64,000 nt of DNA from Chloroflexota bacterium (GTDB taxonomy: Bacteria; Chloroflexota; Anaerolineae; Aggregatilineales; Phototrophicaceae). Numbering within the stretch: the stretch's first letter is position 1; the number at the start of each line of letters is the position of its first letter. Shown piece by piece: positions 1 to 8,242 of the stretch. Where the stretch lies: contig JACAER010000006.1 in the NCBI GenBank assembly GCA_013388745.1, positions 186,001 through 250,000 on the forward strand, given 5' to 3'. The position numbers and the translations under genes were made by a program. The notes below the pieces were generated by a model. The model saw only the letters and a list, made by a program, of their open reading frames with translations. It was not told the DNA's origin and ran no database searches.

Positions 1-525
1 GCCTTCGCGCAGACCAGCGGCACGATGAGCGCCGTGCGTGACGCGCTGCTGACGCTGGGTATCGAGGCCAGCGATCTGCAAACCACCAACGTGAGCATTT
101 ACCCGCAGGACAATTATGGGCCGACAGGCGAAATCACCGGGCGCATGTATCGCGTGAGCAGCGCGATGCAGGTCACGGTGCGTGATGTGGCACAGATCGA
201 AGCCGTGATCAGCGCGTCGATCGCCGCGGGCGCTAACAACCTTTACAACCTGTCGTTCGGCATCGGCGACCCGGCGGCGCTGGAACAGCAGGCACGCGAA
301 CTGGCGGTGGCGAATGCCCGCGCGCGCGCAGACCAGCTTGCCGGCCTGACGGGTGTTACGGTGGGTGAACCGATTGTCATCATCGAAACGCTGCTGGGCG
401 GCGGCGTGCCTCTCCCGGCGGCCTACAATGCAGCGCGCGACGGATTGGGCGGCGCCGGCGTGCCGGTAGACACCGGACGCATGGCCGTCACCGTGCAGGT
501 GCAAATCACCTACCGCATCGCTTAA
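1..525 (+). CDS. SIMPL domain (DUF541) protein, C-terminal part
   Basis: The frame is open from the first base of the window, so the gene is cut at its 5' end. About 174 residues are visible. They match the C-terminal half of SIMPL/DUF541 proteins: a stretch LQTTNVSIYPQ, a GANNLYNLSFGI segment, then an ALEQQARELAVANARARAD helix and a closing beta strand VTVQVQITYRI. Members of this family are usually exported or periplasmic-type proteins of poorly known function. The signal peptide would lie upstream of the window. The stop is followed directly by an intrinsic terminator. Family assignment is from sequence memory; function is not inferred. Confidence 0.8.
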   Translation, partial: AFAQTSGTMSAVRDALLTLGIEASDLQTTNVSIYPQDNYGPTGEITGRMYRVSSAMQVTVRDVAQIEAVISASIAAGANNLYNLSFGIGDPAALEQQARELAVANARARADQLAGLTGVTVGEPIVIIETLLGGGVPLPAAYNAARDGLGGAGVPVDTGRMAVTVQVQITYRIA

Positions 526-535
526 CCTTCGCGGA

Positions 536-562
536 ATGGGGCGCAGCGCGCGCCCCATTTTT
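536..562 (+). terminator. Intrinsic terminator after the SIMPL gene
   Basis: A perfect 9-bp stem, ATGGGGCGC at 536-544 and GCGCCCCAT at 550-558, with a 5-base loop and a run of T at 558-562. It sits 11 bases after the stop codon of the SIMPL gene. Confidence 0.85.
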
Positions 563-630
563 GTTTGCCGCCGCCAGAAATACGGGTACACTCTGCGCAC
601 ACATTAGCCGGCAGTCTCACCCGACCCCAG

Positions 631-2283
631 ATGAAACGACATTTTCTTCCGTTACTTTTGATCCTCGTCGTAGCGGTGAGCGCGCGCGCGCTGCTGCTCG
701 CCAGCGATGCCGTCACCTTTCATTCCGATGAAGCAATTGTTGGGCTGATGGCGCGCCATATCCTGGCAGGCCAACGCCCGGTGTTTTTTTACGGGCAGGC
801 GTATATGGGCAGCCTGGATGCCTGGTTGACCGCCGCCGCGTTTCAGATTTTCGGCGAAACCGTGCTGGCGCTTCGCCTGACGCAGAGCGCGCTGTACCTG
901 CTGCTGGTCGTCAGCGGCTATGCTGTGGCCTGGCGTTTTTCCGGCAAGCTGCCGATCGCCGTGATGACGGGGCTGCTGCTGGCGCTGCCCGTGCCGCTGC
1001 TGGCGCTGTACACCACCGCGTCGCTCGGCGGCTACGGCGAAATGCTGCTTTGTGGGCAGTTGGCGCTGCTGCTGGGCGAACGCATCCTGCGCGCAGAACG
1101 CCCTTCCCCGCGCAGCGGCGGGCTGCTGGGGCTGGTCGTGGGCGTCGGTTGGTGGTCGAACGGCCTGATTATCGCCTACGCCCTGCCGATCGCGCTGGCG
1201 CTGGCGCAGCGTTTTTTGTGGCGCGAACGGCAAAATCTGCGCGCCCATCTCGCGCTGATGGCAATCGGCCTGTGGGGATTTTTCGTCGGCAGCGCAGCCT
1301 GGTGGGATTACAACCTGCGCCATGACTGGGCAGCGCTGGCCTTTTATGTGCCCGGCCTGGCAGGTGCCGAAGATGACCATGTGCAGTATATGCCTGGCTG
1401 GCGCGCCGAACCTGTCGCCAACGAGGCGCTGCCCCGCACCGAAATCGGCGGGCGGCTGCTGGGGCTGCTGCTGTTCGGCTTTCCGGCGCTGATCGGGCTG
1501 CGTTTTCCGTGGTCGTCGGACTATTTTTTGCCGGCGTTGGGTCTGCCGCTGGCAGCGTTGTTTTGTGTCGCGCTGTACAGTGTCGCCCGTGATCGTGACG
1601 AGCGGCTGCTCAACAGGCACGGGCGTTTTTTGACACTCGCTATGATCGGAGGGTTGTGCCTGATCTTCGTGCTGTCGCAGTTCGGCAATGACCCCACCGG
1701 ACGTTACCTGCTGCCGCTGGCGCTGCCCTGCGCGCTGGTGACTGCCGCCGGAATCGAACGGCTGCGTGCGCTGCGCCCCAATACCGCGCTGCTGGCGGTT
1801 GTCGTCGCGCTGCTGCCGCTGGCCTATCAGACCGCCGGACAGATCGGCGCCGTCCAGAGCGCGCAAGGGTTGACGACGCAGTTCGACGCGCTCACTGACC
1901 TGCCCAACACCTATGACTCACAGTTGATCGCATTTTTGCAGGAAAATGACCTGACACGCGGCTACACGCAGTACTGGGTGGCCTACCGGTTGATCTTCCT
2001 GAGTGATGAAACGCTGCTGTATGATCCGGCGCTGCCCTATAAGCCGACGCTGGTACATCGCCTGGGCGATAACCGCTATCCGGCTTACGCCGCCGCCGTC
2101 GCGGCCAGCGCACGTTTCGCCTATATCACGGCCAACCAGCCAGGGATAGATACCCTGCTGCGCGAGACATGCGCCGCCCGCGGAATCCAGTTTCAGAGCG
2201 CACGCATTGGCCCCTATACGGTGTACTATGATTTTGAGCCCGCCGCGCCGCGCCCGCCGATCTACGCGGACGGCCAGAACTGA
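631..2283 (+). CDS. Membrane glycosyltransferase, GT39/ArnT-like (GT-C fold)
   Basis: A 550-residue polytopic membrane protein. The N-terminal helix (LPLLLILVVAV) is followed by HSDEAIVGLMARHIL, the acidic first-loop motif typical of GT-C enzymes that use lipid-phosphate sugars (PMT/ArnT/GT39). About ten further hydrophobic segments follow, then a soluble C-terminal region from about residue 425. The ATG at 631 is chosen because it starts directly before the first membrane helix; the frame is open upstream to 565, adding 22 unlikely residues. It is convergent with the FHA protein gene, with one base between their stops. The sugar and acceptor cannot be told from sequence. Confidence 0.75.
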   Translation: MKRHFLPLLLILVVAVSARALLLASDAVTFHSDEAIVGLMARHILAGQRPVFFYGQAYMGSLDAWLTAAAFQIFGETVLALRLTQSALYLLLVVSGYAVAWRFSGKLPIAVMTGLLLALPVPLLALYTTASLGGYGEMLLCGQLALLLGERILRAERPSPRSGGLLGLVVGVGWWSNGLIIAYALPIALALAQRFLWRERQNLRAHLALMAIGLWGFFVGSAAWWDYNLRHDWAALAFYVPGLAGAEDDHVQYMPGWRAEPVANEALPRTEIGGRLLGLLLFGFPALIGLRFPWSSDYFLPALGLPLAALFCVALYSVARDRDERLLNRHGRFLTLAMIGGLCLIFVLSQFGNDPTGRYLLPLALPCALVTAAGIERLRALRPNTALLAVVVALLPLAYQTAGQIGAVQSAQGLTTQFDALTDLPNTYDSQLIAFLQENDLTRGYTQYWVAYRLIFLSDETLLYDPALPYKPTLVHRLGDNRYPAYAAAVAASARFAYITANQPGIDTLLRETCAARGIQFQSARIGPYTVYYDFEPAAPRPPIYADGQN

Positions 2284-2284
2284 T

Positions 2285-4543
2285 TCAAGGTTTGGGTGTC
2301 GCGGTGGCGGTGGGCAGCACAATACCCGGCGCAGCGGCGGGCGTGCTGCTGGCGCCCGGCAGCAGTGGGTTAGTCGTCGATGTCACCAGCAGCGGCGGCG
2401 TGGCGCTCGTCAGCGGGGGCAAAGTCGGGCGGGGGGGATTGGTGGGGCGCGGCGTCGTGGTGGGAATCAGCGTCGGCGTGCGCGAAGGCGTGCGTGAGGG
2501 CGTATACGTGAGCGTAGAGGTGGCTGTCGCAGTGTTGGTCGGCGTGCGCGTGGAGGTCAATGTAAAGGTTGCTGTCGGCGTCGCAGTGGGCGTAAAGCTG
2601 GCGGTGTTGGTAGCCGTAGCCGTCGGCGTGCTGCTCGGCGTTAACGTCGGCGAAGGTGTCGGCGGCGGCACCACGACGATCTGCAAATTATCGACCTCAA
2701 AGGCGCAGGTAAAGGCGCTGCGCGGCCCCCAACCGCTCACTCCCGCGCCGATCTGCACCCGCAGCCACTGCCCGCCGGGGTCGCGCGCATCGACGACGAC
2801 GGAAGTGCCCATCGTCACTACCTCGCTCATCTGCGCATAAACTTGGTCGGGGCCGTAGCGCAGCGGGACATCGGCTTCCGCCGCGCTGCACTGTGGATCA
2901 ACGACTTCTATCGTATAACTTTGCGTGAGGGGATTACCATACGCATCGCTGGCGTTAAGCGTGATCGTCAGATTTTCGGCAGGCACGCCTGACAGCGGCC
3001 CGACGCTGCCCTGCGCGCCAAAACTCGGTTCGATCTGCGCGGTGGTGAAGCTTTCCAGCCCGGTGATGTAGGTCGAAACCGCGCCCGGCACGTTCCAGCT
3101 TATGTTCACATCCTGCACCACATAACGTAAAAGCTGCGGCGGCGTGATTTCAAACGATGCGATGGTCATCGGCTGGTAGACGCTGATGGTTTGCGACGAG
3201 ATCACGGAACGCCCACCGTTGACGGCTTGCAGCGCAATCGTCACCTCGCCCGTCAGGCTGCCGACATCCAGACTGGCGCTGCTGGTCGTCGGGCCAAATT
3301 CGCTGCTGACCGGCGTGCCGTTGATCAGCACGACATACGTTTCGGCGTTGGTCGCTTCCCAACTCAGCGCGACAGGCGTTCCCTGCGCCACTGCCGTGCG
3401 ATCAACAGTGAAGGAGGTAATCACCGGCTCTGGCGTGGGGCGCAGCAGCGCGAACAGCCCCGCCAGCGCCAGCACGCCGATCACAATCGCGCTGGCGATC
3501 AGGGCGAAGGCCCTGCCGCCGCCGAAAACCGGCTGGTCGCTGATATAACCGCGGATCGTCGCCAGAAAGCGCGAGGCATCCTGTGACTGCGCGATGATGT
3601 CGAAGCCGCGAATACGACTGCTGCCGATCCACGCGCGCTGTTTGGCGCGTACATCACCCTGCACCAGCAAACGCTGTCCCGGCGCGAGCGTGACCTGTGT
3701 CGGCTGGATATGGTAGGAAAGCGCGCCTTCTTTGTCGCGCGCGCTGAAGCTCAAAGGCAGCGACCCACTGCCCTGATTATGCACATGCAGGCGGAACCGT
3801 TCGCCCGCCGGAATGCGCGCCGTTTCCAGCGCCATACCAAAGCCGCTGTAGGCCAGCACGCGCACCAGAATCACTGCTTCCAGCACGGAGTCAGCTTTGT
3901 CTTTTTGTGAGACGATGACTTTCACTTGATAGTCGCCAGGCTGCGATTCGCTGCGGCGCTGCGGCTTAAAATTGATAAGCACACTGACGGTTTCGCCGGC
4001 TTCGACGATCACTTCGCGCCGCTCGATGCGCACCCATTCGTCGGGGATGCCGGCAACGTCAATCCGAAAACGGCGCTGTTCGTCGCTGGTGTTGGTGATC
4101 GACACCTGTCCGGCGATATGCGTGCCCGGCGTCACGGGCTGGTCGGGTGGCTGCACGTCGATGCGGAAGTCCCGCATCTGTTTTTCGATGCGCTGCGTGT
4201 CTTCCAGAGACATTTTAAGCTGCACGGTGGGTGCTTCGTCGGCCATGTGGAACAAAATGCGCAGGTGGCCGATCAGGATTTCCTCACCACCTTGCAGCAG
4301 CGTCGGTTGGTTCGCCACAAGTTTAACGCCATCGACATACGTGCCGTTGACCGACTCCTGATCGGTGATATAGACAGCCCCGCTGTCGTCACGAATCAAA
4401 CTGAAGTGGTAACGCGATATGGTATCGGTTTCAAGAGCGATGGTATTGCCTGTGGAGCGCCCCACCGAGATCGTAGGCTGTTCCAGCGCAAACGTCCTGA
4501 ACGTGCCATCGGGCCAGAAGATGTCAAAACGACCATACGCCAT
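2285..4543 (-). CDS. FHA domain membrane protein with SH3b domain and Thr/Pro-rich tail
   Basis: A 752-residue protein. Residues 1-100 are a forkhead-associated domain with the phosphothreonine-binding signature GRS (28-30), SRYH (43-46) and NGT (66-68). Residues 125-300 look like beta-sandwich repeats, residues 345-367 form a single membrane helix, 370-550 are more Ig-like beta domains, 551-616 form a bacterial SH3-like domain, and 627-752 are a low-complexity Thr/Pro/Ser tail. The layout predicts a cytoplasmic phosphopeptide reader joined to an extracytoplasmic wall-facing part, but the orientation is inferred. A GGAG ribosome binding site precedes the ATG with 8-bp spacing. The tail is encoded by a GC-skewed hexamer-like repeat at about 2300-2660. 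No kinase gene is adjacent. Confidence 0.8.
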   Translation of the reverse strand: MAYGRFDIFWPDGTFRTFALEQPTISVGRSTGNTIALETDTISRYHFSLIRDDSGAVYITDQESVNGTYVDGVKLVANQPTLLQGGEEILIGHLRILFHMADEAPTVQLKMSLEDTQRIEKQMRDFRIDVQPPDQPVTPGTHIAGQVSITNTSDEQRRFRIDVAGIPDEWVRIERREVIVEAGETVSVLINFKPQRRSESQPGDYQVKVIVSQKDKADSVLEAVILVRVLAYSGFGMALETARIPAGERFRLHVHNQGSGSLPLSFSARDKEGALSYHIQPTQVTLAPGQRLLVQGDVRAKQRAWIGSSRIRGFDIIAQSQDASRFLATIRGYISDQPVFGGGRAFALIASAIVIGVLALAGLFALLRPTPEPVITSFTVDRTAVAQGTPVALSWEATNAETYVVLINGTPVSSEFGPTTSSASLDVGSLTGEVTIALQAVNGGRSVISSQTISVYQPMTIASFEITPPQLLRYVVQDVNISWNVPGAVSTYITGLESFTTAQIEPSFGAQGSVGPLSGVPAENLTITLNASDAYGNPLTQSYTIEVVDPQCSAAEADVPLRYGPDQVYAQMSEVVTMGTSVVVDARDPGGQWLRVQIGAGVSGWGPRSAFTCAFEVDNLQIVVVPPPTPSPTLTPSSTPTATATNTASFTPTATPTATFTLTSTRTPTNTATATSTLTYTPSRTPSRTPTLIPTTTPRPTNPPRPTLPPLTSATPPLLVTSTTNPLLPGASSTPAAAPGIVLPTATATPKP

Positions 4544-4600
4544 AAAAAGCGCTCCCGCAGTCCGTTAAACACACTCCTTAATTGTATGCGGGATGCACGC

Positions 4601-5587
4601 CTATGGCAAAGACTTTCTCAAGGCCATCAGCAAATCATAGAGGGTGCTGTAGCGCGCGCTTTGCTGGCCGCTGGTCAAACGCCAGCGGCCGTCCTCCAGC
4701 ACGTCTATCGTCAGCGGGCAGGGTTCGCCGCTGGCACGAAAACCGGCGCGTTCCAGCGCGCGCGCCGTCCACAGGGCGCGCAGCCCGTGCCCGGCCAGAT
4801 GCACCGGCAGCAGATGCGTTTTGCTCAGCCGAAACGCGCCGCTGTGGACATCAAATTCCAGGCCTTCGGTCACAAAAGCCGCCGCCAGCGCGCCGTTCAG
4901 CACCAAATCTTCGGGCGCGCCGACATGCAGCCTTCCGTCGTGCGCCAGCAGCCACAAGCGGTCAGCGCTGCGCAGCGCCAGATCAAGATCATGTGTAGAA
5001 AGCAGCACCGCGCGCCCGGACTCGTGCGCCAGCACGCGCAGCACACGCATGATTTCCGCGCGGCGCGGCACATCCAGCCAGGCGGTCGGCTCGTCCAGCA
5101 GAATCACGGCGGGTTCCTGCGCCAGCGCGCGCGCGATGAACACCTTCTGGCGTTCACCGTCGCTCAATTCGTCGATGTTACGCTGCGCAAAGTCAGACGC
5201 GCCGACTGCTGCCAGCGCTCGGCGCACAACCGCATCGTCATGGGCGCTCAGCCGCCCCGACCAGTCGGTATGCGGATAGCGGCCCAGCGCGACGAGCGCG
5301 TAAGCCGTCATCATGCCGGCGTCCACACGCTCGGTCAACACGAGACTCAGTCGTTTAGCGCGCGCGCGCAAATCGAGCCGCTGCACCTCATCGCCCAGCA
5401 GCAGCGCGCGCCCGGCCAGCGGCGGTTGCATCCCCGCCAGCGTGCGCAGCAGTGTGGATTTGCCAACCCCGTTAGCGCCGATCAGGCACACCAGTTCGCC
5501 CGGCAGCAGCGCCGCCGTGATGTCCGCCAGCACGGTGCGCCGTGCATAGCCGACAGACAGATTTTCGGCGCTGAGCACAGCGTTCAT
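4601..5587 (-). CDS. ABC importer ATPase, BtuD/FecE-like, with C-terminal extension
   Basis: A 328-residue ATPase. Walker A is GANGVGKS at 37-44, the signature is LSDGERQ at 141-147, Walker B is VILLDEP near 161, and the switch histidine is STHD near 199. The family is the FecE/BtuD/FhuC group that pairs with FecCD permeases. Residues about 250-328 form an extra domain absent from minimal family members; I do not recognise it. The ATG overlaps the stop of the permease gene in an ATGA, indicating translational coupling. The frame is open far upstream but that is the shadow of the permease gene. The riboswitch upstream of the operon points to corrinoid uptake, though the ATPase alone would not distinguish this from siderophore uptake. 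Confidence 0.88.
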   Translation of the reverse strand: MNAVLSAENLSVGYARRTVLADITAALLPGELVCLIGANGVGKSTLLRTLAGMQPPLAGRALLLGDEVQRLDLRARAKRLSLVLTERVDAGMMTAYALVALGRYPHTDWSGRLSAHDDAVVRRALAAVGASDFAQRNIDELSDGERQKVFIARALAQEPAVILLDEPTAWLDVPRRAEIMRVLRVLAHESGRAVLLSTHDLDLALRSADRLWLLAHDGRLHVGAPEDLVLNGALAAAFVTEGLEFDVHSGAFRLSKTHLLPVHLAGHGLRALWTARALERAGFRASGEPCPLTIDVLEDGRWRLTSGQQSARYSTLYDLLMALRKSLP

Positions 5588-6669
5588 AAGCGCAGACCGC
5601 GCTGCCGCCACAGAATCCACGCCACCACCGGCGCGCCCAGCAGCGCCATCACGGCGTTCAGCGGCAGCACGATTTCGCTGCTCGGCAGCCGCGCCGCCAG
5701 ATCCGCGCCCAGCGCCCACAACGCCCCCGCCAGCAGGCAGGCCGGAATCAGCGCGCGGTGATCGGACGTGCGCAGCAGGCTGCGGCAGACATGTGGCACA
5801 GCGATGCCCAGAAAAGCGACTGGGCCGCAAAAGGCCGTGACCGTGCCGGCCAGCAGTGCGCCACCCGCGATAATTCCCAACCGCGCGCGCCGCACATTGA
5901 CGCCCATACTGCGCGCGTAATCTTCGCCCAGCAGCAGCGCGTTCAGCGGCTTGACGCTCAGCCATGACAGCAGCAGCCCGGCCAGCAGCAGCGGCGCGAA
6001 CAGCGGCATCTGCTGCCAGGTCACTCCCCCGAACGAGCCAAACCCCCAATTGATAAAGGCCTGAATGCGTTCAGGGATGCTGAAGTACATTAAGAGGCTG
6101 ACCAGCGCGCCGACGGCGTAACCGAACATCAGCCCGATCACCAACAGCGTCGTCACACTGCCCACACGCCGTGCGACCGCCAGCACCAGCGCCAGACTCA
6201 GCGCCGCGCCCAGCACTGCCGCCGTCGTCAGACTCATATCGCCCAGCAGCCCCAGTCCCGCCAGCATGGCTGCGCCCGTCGTGCCCACCGCCAGCACCAC
6301 CAACGCCACGCCCAGACTCGCGCCGGCGTTGATGCCCAGCACAAATGGGTCGGCCAGCGGGTTGCGGAACAGCGTTTGCATTTGCAAGCCGCTGATCGCC
6401 AGCGCCGCGCCAGCCAGCATCGCGGTGAGCGCCTTGGGCAGCCGAAAATCGAGGATAATCGTTTGCCACGCGGCGCGCGCCGGCTGCCCGCCCGTCAGCG
6501 TGGTCAGCACATCGCCCAGCGGGATATTGACCGAGCCCAGGCCGACGCTGAGCACAAAGGCTGCCAGCAGCAGCGCCGCCAGCGCCAACCACAACCAGCG
6601 CCCCGAACGCTGTCCCGCCGCCGCGCGCTCGACGCTGAGCGTCGCTGTGTTTTGACTGATCGCAGCCAT
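5584..6669 (-). CDS. ABC importer permease, FecCD/BtuC family
   Basis: A 361-residue integral membrane permease with about ten helices. Family signatures include VNIPLGDVLTTL, the FRLPKALTAMLAGAALAISG block, the QTLFRNPLADPFVLGINAGASLG block and a C-terminal GPVAFLGIAVPHVCR segment that contacts the ATPase. An earlier ATG at 6690 is possible; the one at 6669 is chosen because a purine-rich sequence lies just before it and the protein then begins at the normal distance from the first helix. It is the middle gene of the riboswitch-controlled operon, with an 88-bp gap to the upstream binding-protein gene that contains a palindromic repeat. Confidence 0.88.
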   Translation of the reverse strand: MAAISQNTATLSVERAAAGQRSGRWLWLALAALLLAAFVLSVGLGSVNIPLGDVLTTLTGGQPARAAWQTIILDFRLPKALTAMLAGAALAISGLQMQTLFRNPLADPFVLGINAGASLGVALVVLAVGTTGAAMLAGLGLLGDMSLTTAAVLGAALSLALVLAVARRVGSVTTLLVIGLMFGYAVGALVSLLMYFSIPERIQAFINWGFGSFGGVTWQQMPLFAPLLLAGLLLSWLSVKPLNALLLGEDYARSMGVNVRRARLGIIAGGALLAGTVTAFCGPVAFLGIAVPHVCRSLLRTSDHRALIPACLLAGALWALGADLAARLPSSEIVLPLNAVMALLGAPVVAWILWRQRGLRL

Positions 6670-6716
6670 CTTTTTGCCGCTTTCTTGCATCGAGCAATAA
6701 CAGAAAGAACGTCTTT

Positions 6717-6746
6717 CGCAGGGGCGACCCATGAATCGCCCCTACA
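6717..6746. repeat. REP-like palindrome
   Basis: An 8-bp perfect inverted repeat, AGGGGCGA at 6720-6727 and TCGCCCCT at 6736-6743, in the spacer between the binding-protein and permease genes. A related sequence beginning CGCAGGGGCGAC occurs at 45657-45690, so this looks like a dispersed palindromic element. It has no T-run and could stabilise or partly attenuate the operon transcript. Confidence 0.55.
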
Positions 6747-6757
6747 ACAAGACGCTT

Positions 6758-7954
6758 CTACGAACCTAAACGCTGGTAGTACACGAGTTCGTGCTCCGGC
6801 AGCAGATCGGGATGAAAAATGTAAATCAGGTCGGCCAGAATCGTGTCGGGATTCGCCAGCCCGCTTTCATAGTAATCTGCCCAGCCGAAGGCATTCACGC
6901 GCGCAGTATTGTTATAGACATTGCCGCTGGTATATGCGGCGAAATTGGCGTAGCGCGTGTCGCTCGCCAGAACATCCGCCGCCGTGCGCCAGAATAATTG
7001 GTCGGGATTCACCCAAAAGTCAGCCTCTCCCGCCAGCGCGAAGGCGGCCTCAAAATCCAGCGGGATGCTGCCGGTATTGGGATCATCGGCGTTGACATAC
7101 GCCGCGCCCGCGTCGCGCAAAAGCTGCGCCGTATAGCTGGCGCCGCCCGCCATGAACCACGTATCCTGAAACACGCTGCCGACAAACACCGTAGGCCGTG
7201 TGTCCACATCGGCTGTCAGCGCCGCCAGAGCGTTGTAGCGTTCGACAATGCCCTCGAAAGCCGTGTTGGCCGCCGCCTCGCCGTTGAAGAACAGCGCCAC
7301 AAACTTCATCCATTCCGCGCGCCCCAGCGGCGTCGTCTCCACCCAATCGCCGTTGACGACCACAGGCAGTCCCGCCGCCGTCAGCAGCGGTTCAGCGTCA
7401 AAATCCGGCGTGCCAAAGGACTGCGTCATAATCAGATCGGGTTCAAGCTCCAGCAGCGCCTCGACATTCACGCCCGAACCATAACCTACTTCGCTGATGT
7501 CGCCGCTGTCGAGGCGTGCCCGCACCGCCGCGTCATTGATGTAATCGCCCTCATCCACCGCTACGATACGCGCCACCACATCGAGCAGAGTCAGTGTCGG
7601 CACATAGGTCGTGGACATGGTGACCACCCGCTGCACCGGCACTTCGATCACCAGTGTGTTTTCCGGCAAATCGTCGGGCGCGGGCGTGCCGCACTGCACC
7701 AGCGCATAAGTGAAAGCGTCGGCAGCCTCTGCGCCCGGCCAGGGCATCAGCACCGTCACCAGCTTGTAGTGATTAAAATATTCGACCGTAAAAGCATCCG
7801 TCAATTGGGGTTCGCTCTTGTCGGGGAAATAATCCACGCTGGCGTCGTACTGTTCGACGCACGACTCGCGCAGATTGCCTTCGTCCTGCGCCGCAGCGGG
7901 CGCGATCCACACACAGAGCATCACGATCATCAGAAGAGCCGCAGACAAGCGCAT
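6758..7954 (-). CDS. ABC importer substrate-binding protein, BtuF-like
   Basis: A 398-residue exported binding protein. A signal peptide is clear (MRLSAALLMIVMLCVWIAPAAAQ), with a likely cut after AAA near residue 23. The periplasmic-binding-protein fold of the BtuF/FhuD/FecB group is shown by the VEALLELEPDLIMTQSFG block and by NPDQLFWR and YYESGLANPDTILADL near the end. The ATG at 7954 is fixed by a strong AAGGAGG site 8 bases upstream; an in-frame GTG/ATG extension to 7984 would enter the terminator region. It is the first gene after a cobalamin riboswitch and precedes the permease and ATPase genes, so corrinoid or cobinamide is the likely ligand. That ligand is inferred from the riboswitch. 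Confidence 0.85.
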   Translation of the reverse strand: MRLSAALLMIVMLCVWIAPAAAQDEGNLRESCVEQYDASVDYFPDKSEPQLTDAFTVEYFNHYKLVTVLMPWPGAEAADAFTYALVQCGTPAPDDLPENTLVIEVPVQRVVTMSTTYVPTLTLLDVVARIVAVDEGDYINDAAVRARLDSGDISEVGYGSGVNVEALLELEPDLIMTQSFGTPDFDAEPLLTAAGLPVVVNGDWVETTPLGRAEWMKFVALFFNGEAAANTAFEGIVERYNALAALTADVDTRPTVFVGSVFQDTWFMAGGASYTAQLLRDAGAAYVNADDPNTGSIPLDFEAAFALAGEADFWVNPDQLFWRTAADVLASDTRYANFAAYTSGNVYNNTARVNAFGWADYYESGLANPDTILADLIYIFHPDLLPEHELVYYQRLGS

Positions 7955-7984
7955 ATGGGTATCCTCCTTATGTGCGCAGCCCAA

Positions 7985-8021
7985 TAAAAAAGCGGCTCCT
8001 CCGAGAAAAAGGGAAGCCGCT
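7985..8021 (-). terminator. Riboswitch expression platform: intrinsic terminator
   Basis: Read on the minus strand, AGCGGC at 8021-8016 pairs with GCCGCT at 7996-7991 (with TTCC/GGAGG extending the stem) and is followed by six T residues. It lies between the cobalamin aptamer and the first importer gene, the expected place for ligand-dependent transcription termination. Confidence 0.85.
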
Positions 8022-8039
8022 GGTTGCCGCGTTCACAAG

Positions 8040-8205
8040 TACCCAGCGCTTGTCTGGCCTCTCTCTCGAAGGCGTTGCAAGCCGACACAGGTGGGTAATC
8101 GGACTCAGGTGCGTACACCCCTACCGTTGCGGGACAGTTCTGGACTTCGACCAGATTCCCCCATTGCTGCGCCGTGCGTCCGAGCACTGGCGCGCCTGTA
8201 TCATG
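8040..8205 (-). promoter_or_regulatory. Cobalamin (B12) riboswitch aptamer
   Basis: On the minus strand the conserved core is present: GGGGAATC, then GGTCGAAGTCC, then TGTCCCGCAACGGTA (8138-8124), then GAGTCCGATTACCC (8106-8093) and a closing CACCTGT. These match the family elements GGGAA, GGTGAAATCC, TGCCCCCGCAACGGTA and GAGTCCGAAGACC, although the last box is CACCTGT rather than CCTGCC. It is followed by a terminator and then the btuFCD-like operon, so high cobalamin should reduce importer expression. The aptamer ends are approximate. Confidence 0.92.
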
Positions 8206-8242
8206 TTGTACAATTTAGCGTAGCACAGACGCGCTGCGCCTG

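Noticed and set aside
2300-2660. Repeats that could be a CRISPR or satellite
   Set aside because: They are the coding repeats of the Thr/Pro-rich tail of the FHA protein.
3926-5761. Long plus-strand open frame of 611 codons opposite the FHA and ATPase genes
   Set aside because: It is antisense to two well-supported genes and has a His/Gln/Arg-rich composition typical of a GC-rich shadow frame.
6758-7954. Siderophore importer instead of corrinoid importer
   Set aside because: The family alone would allow it, but the upstream cobalamin riboswitch makes corrinoids more likely.
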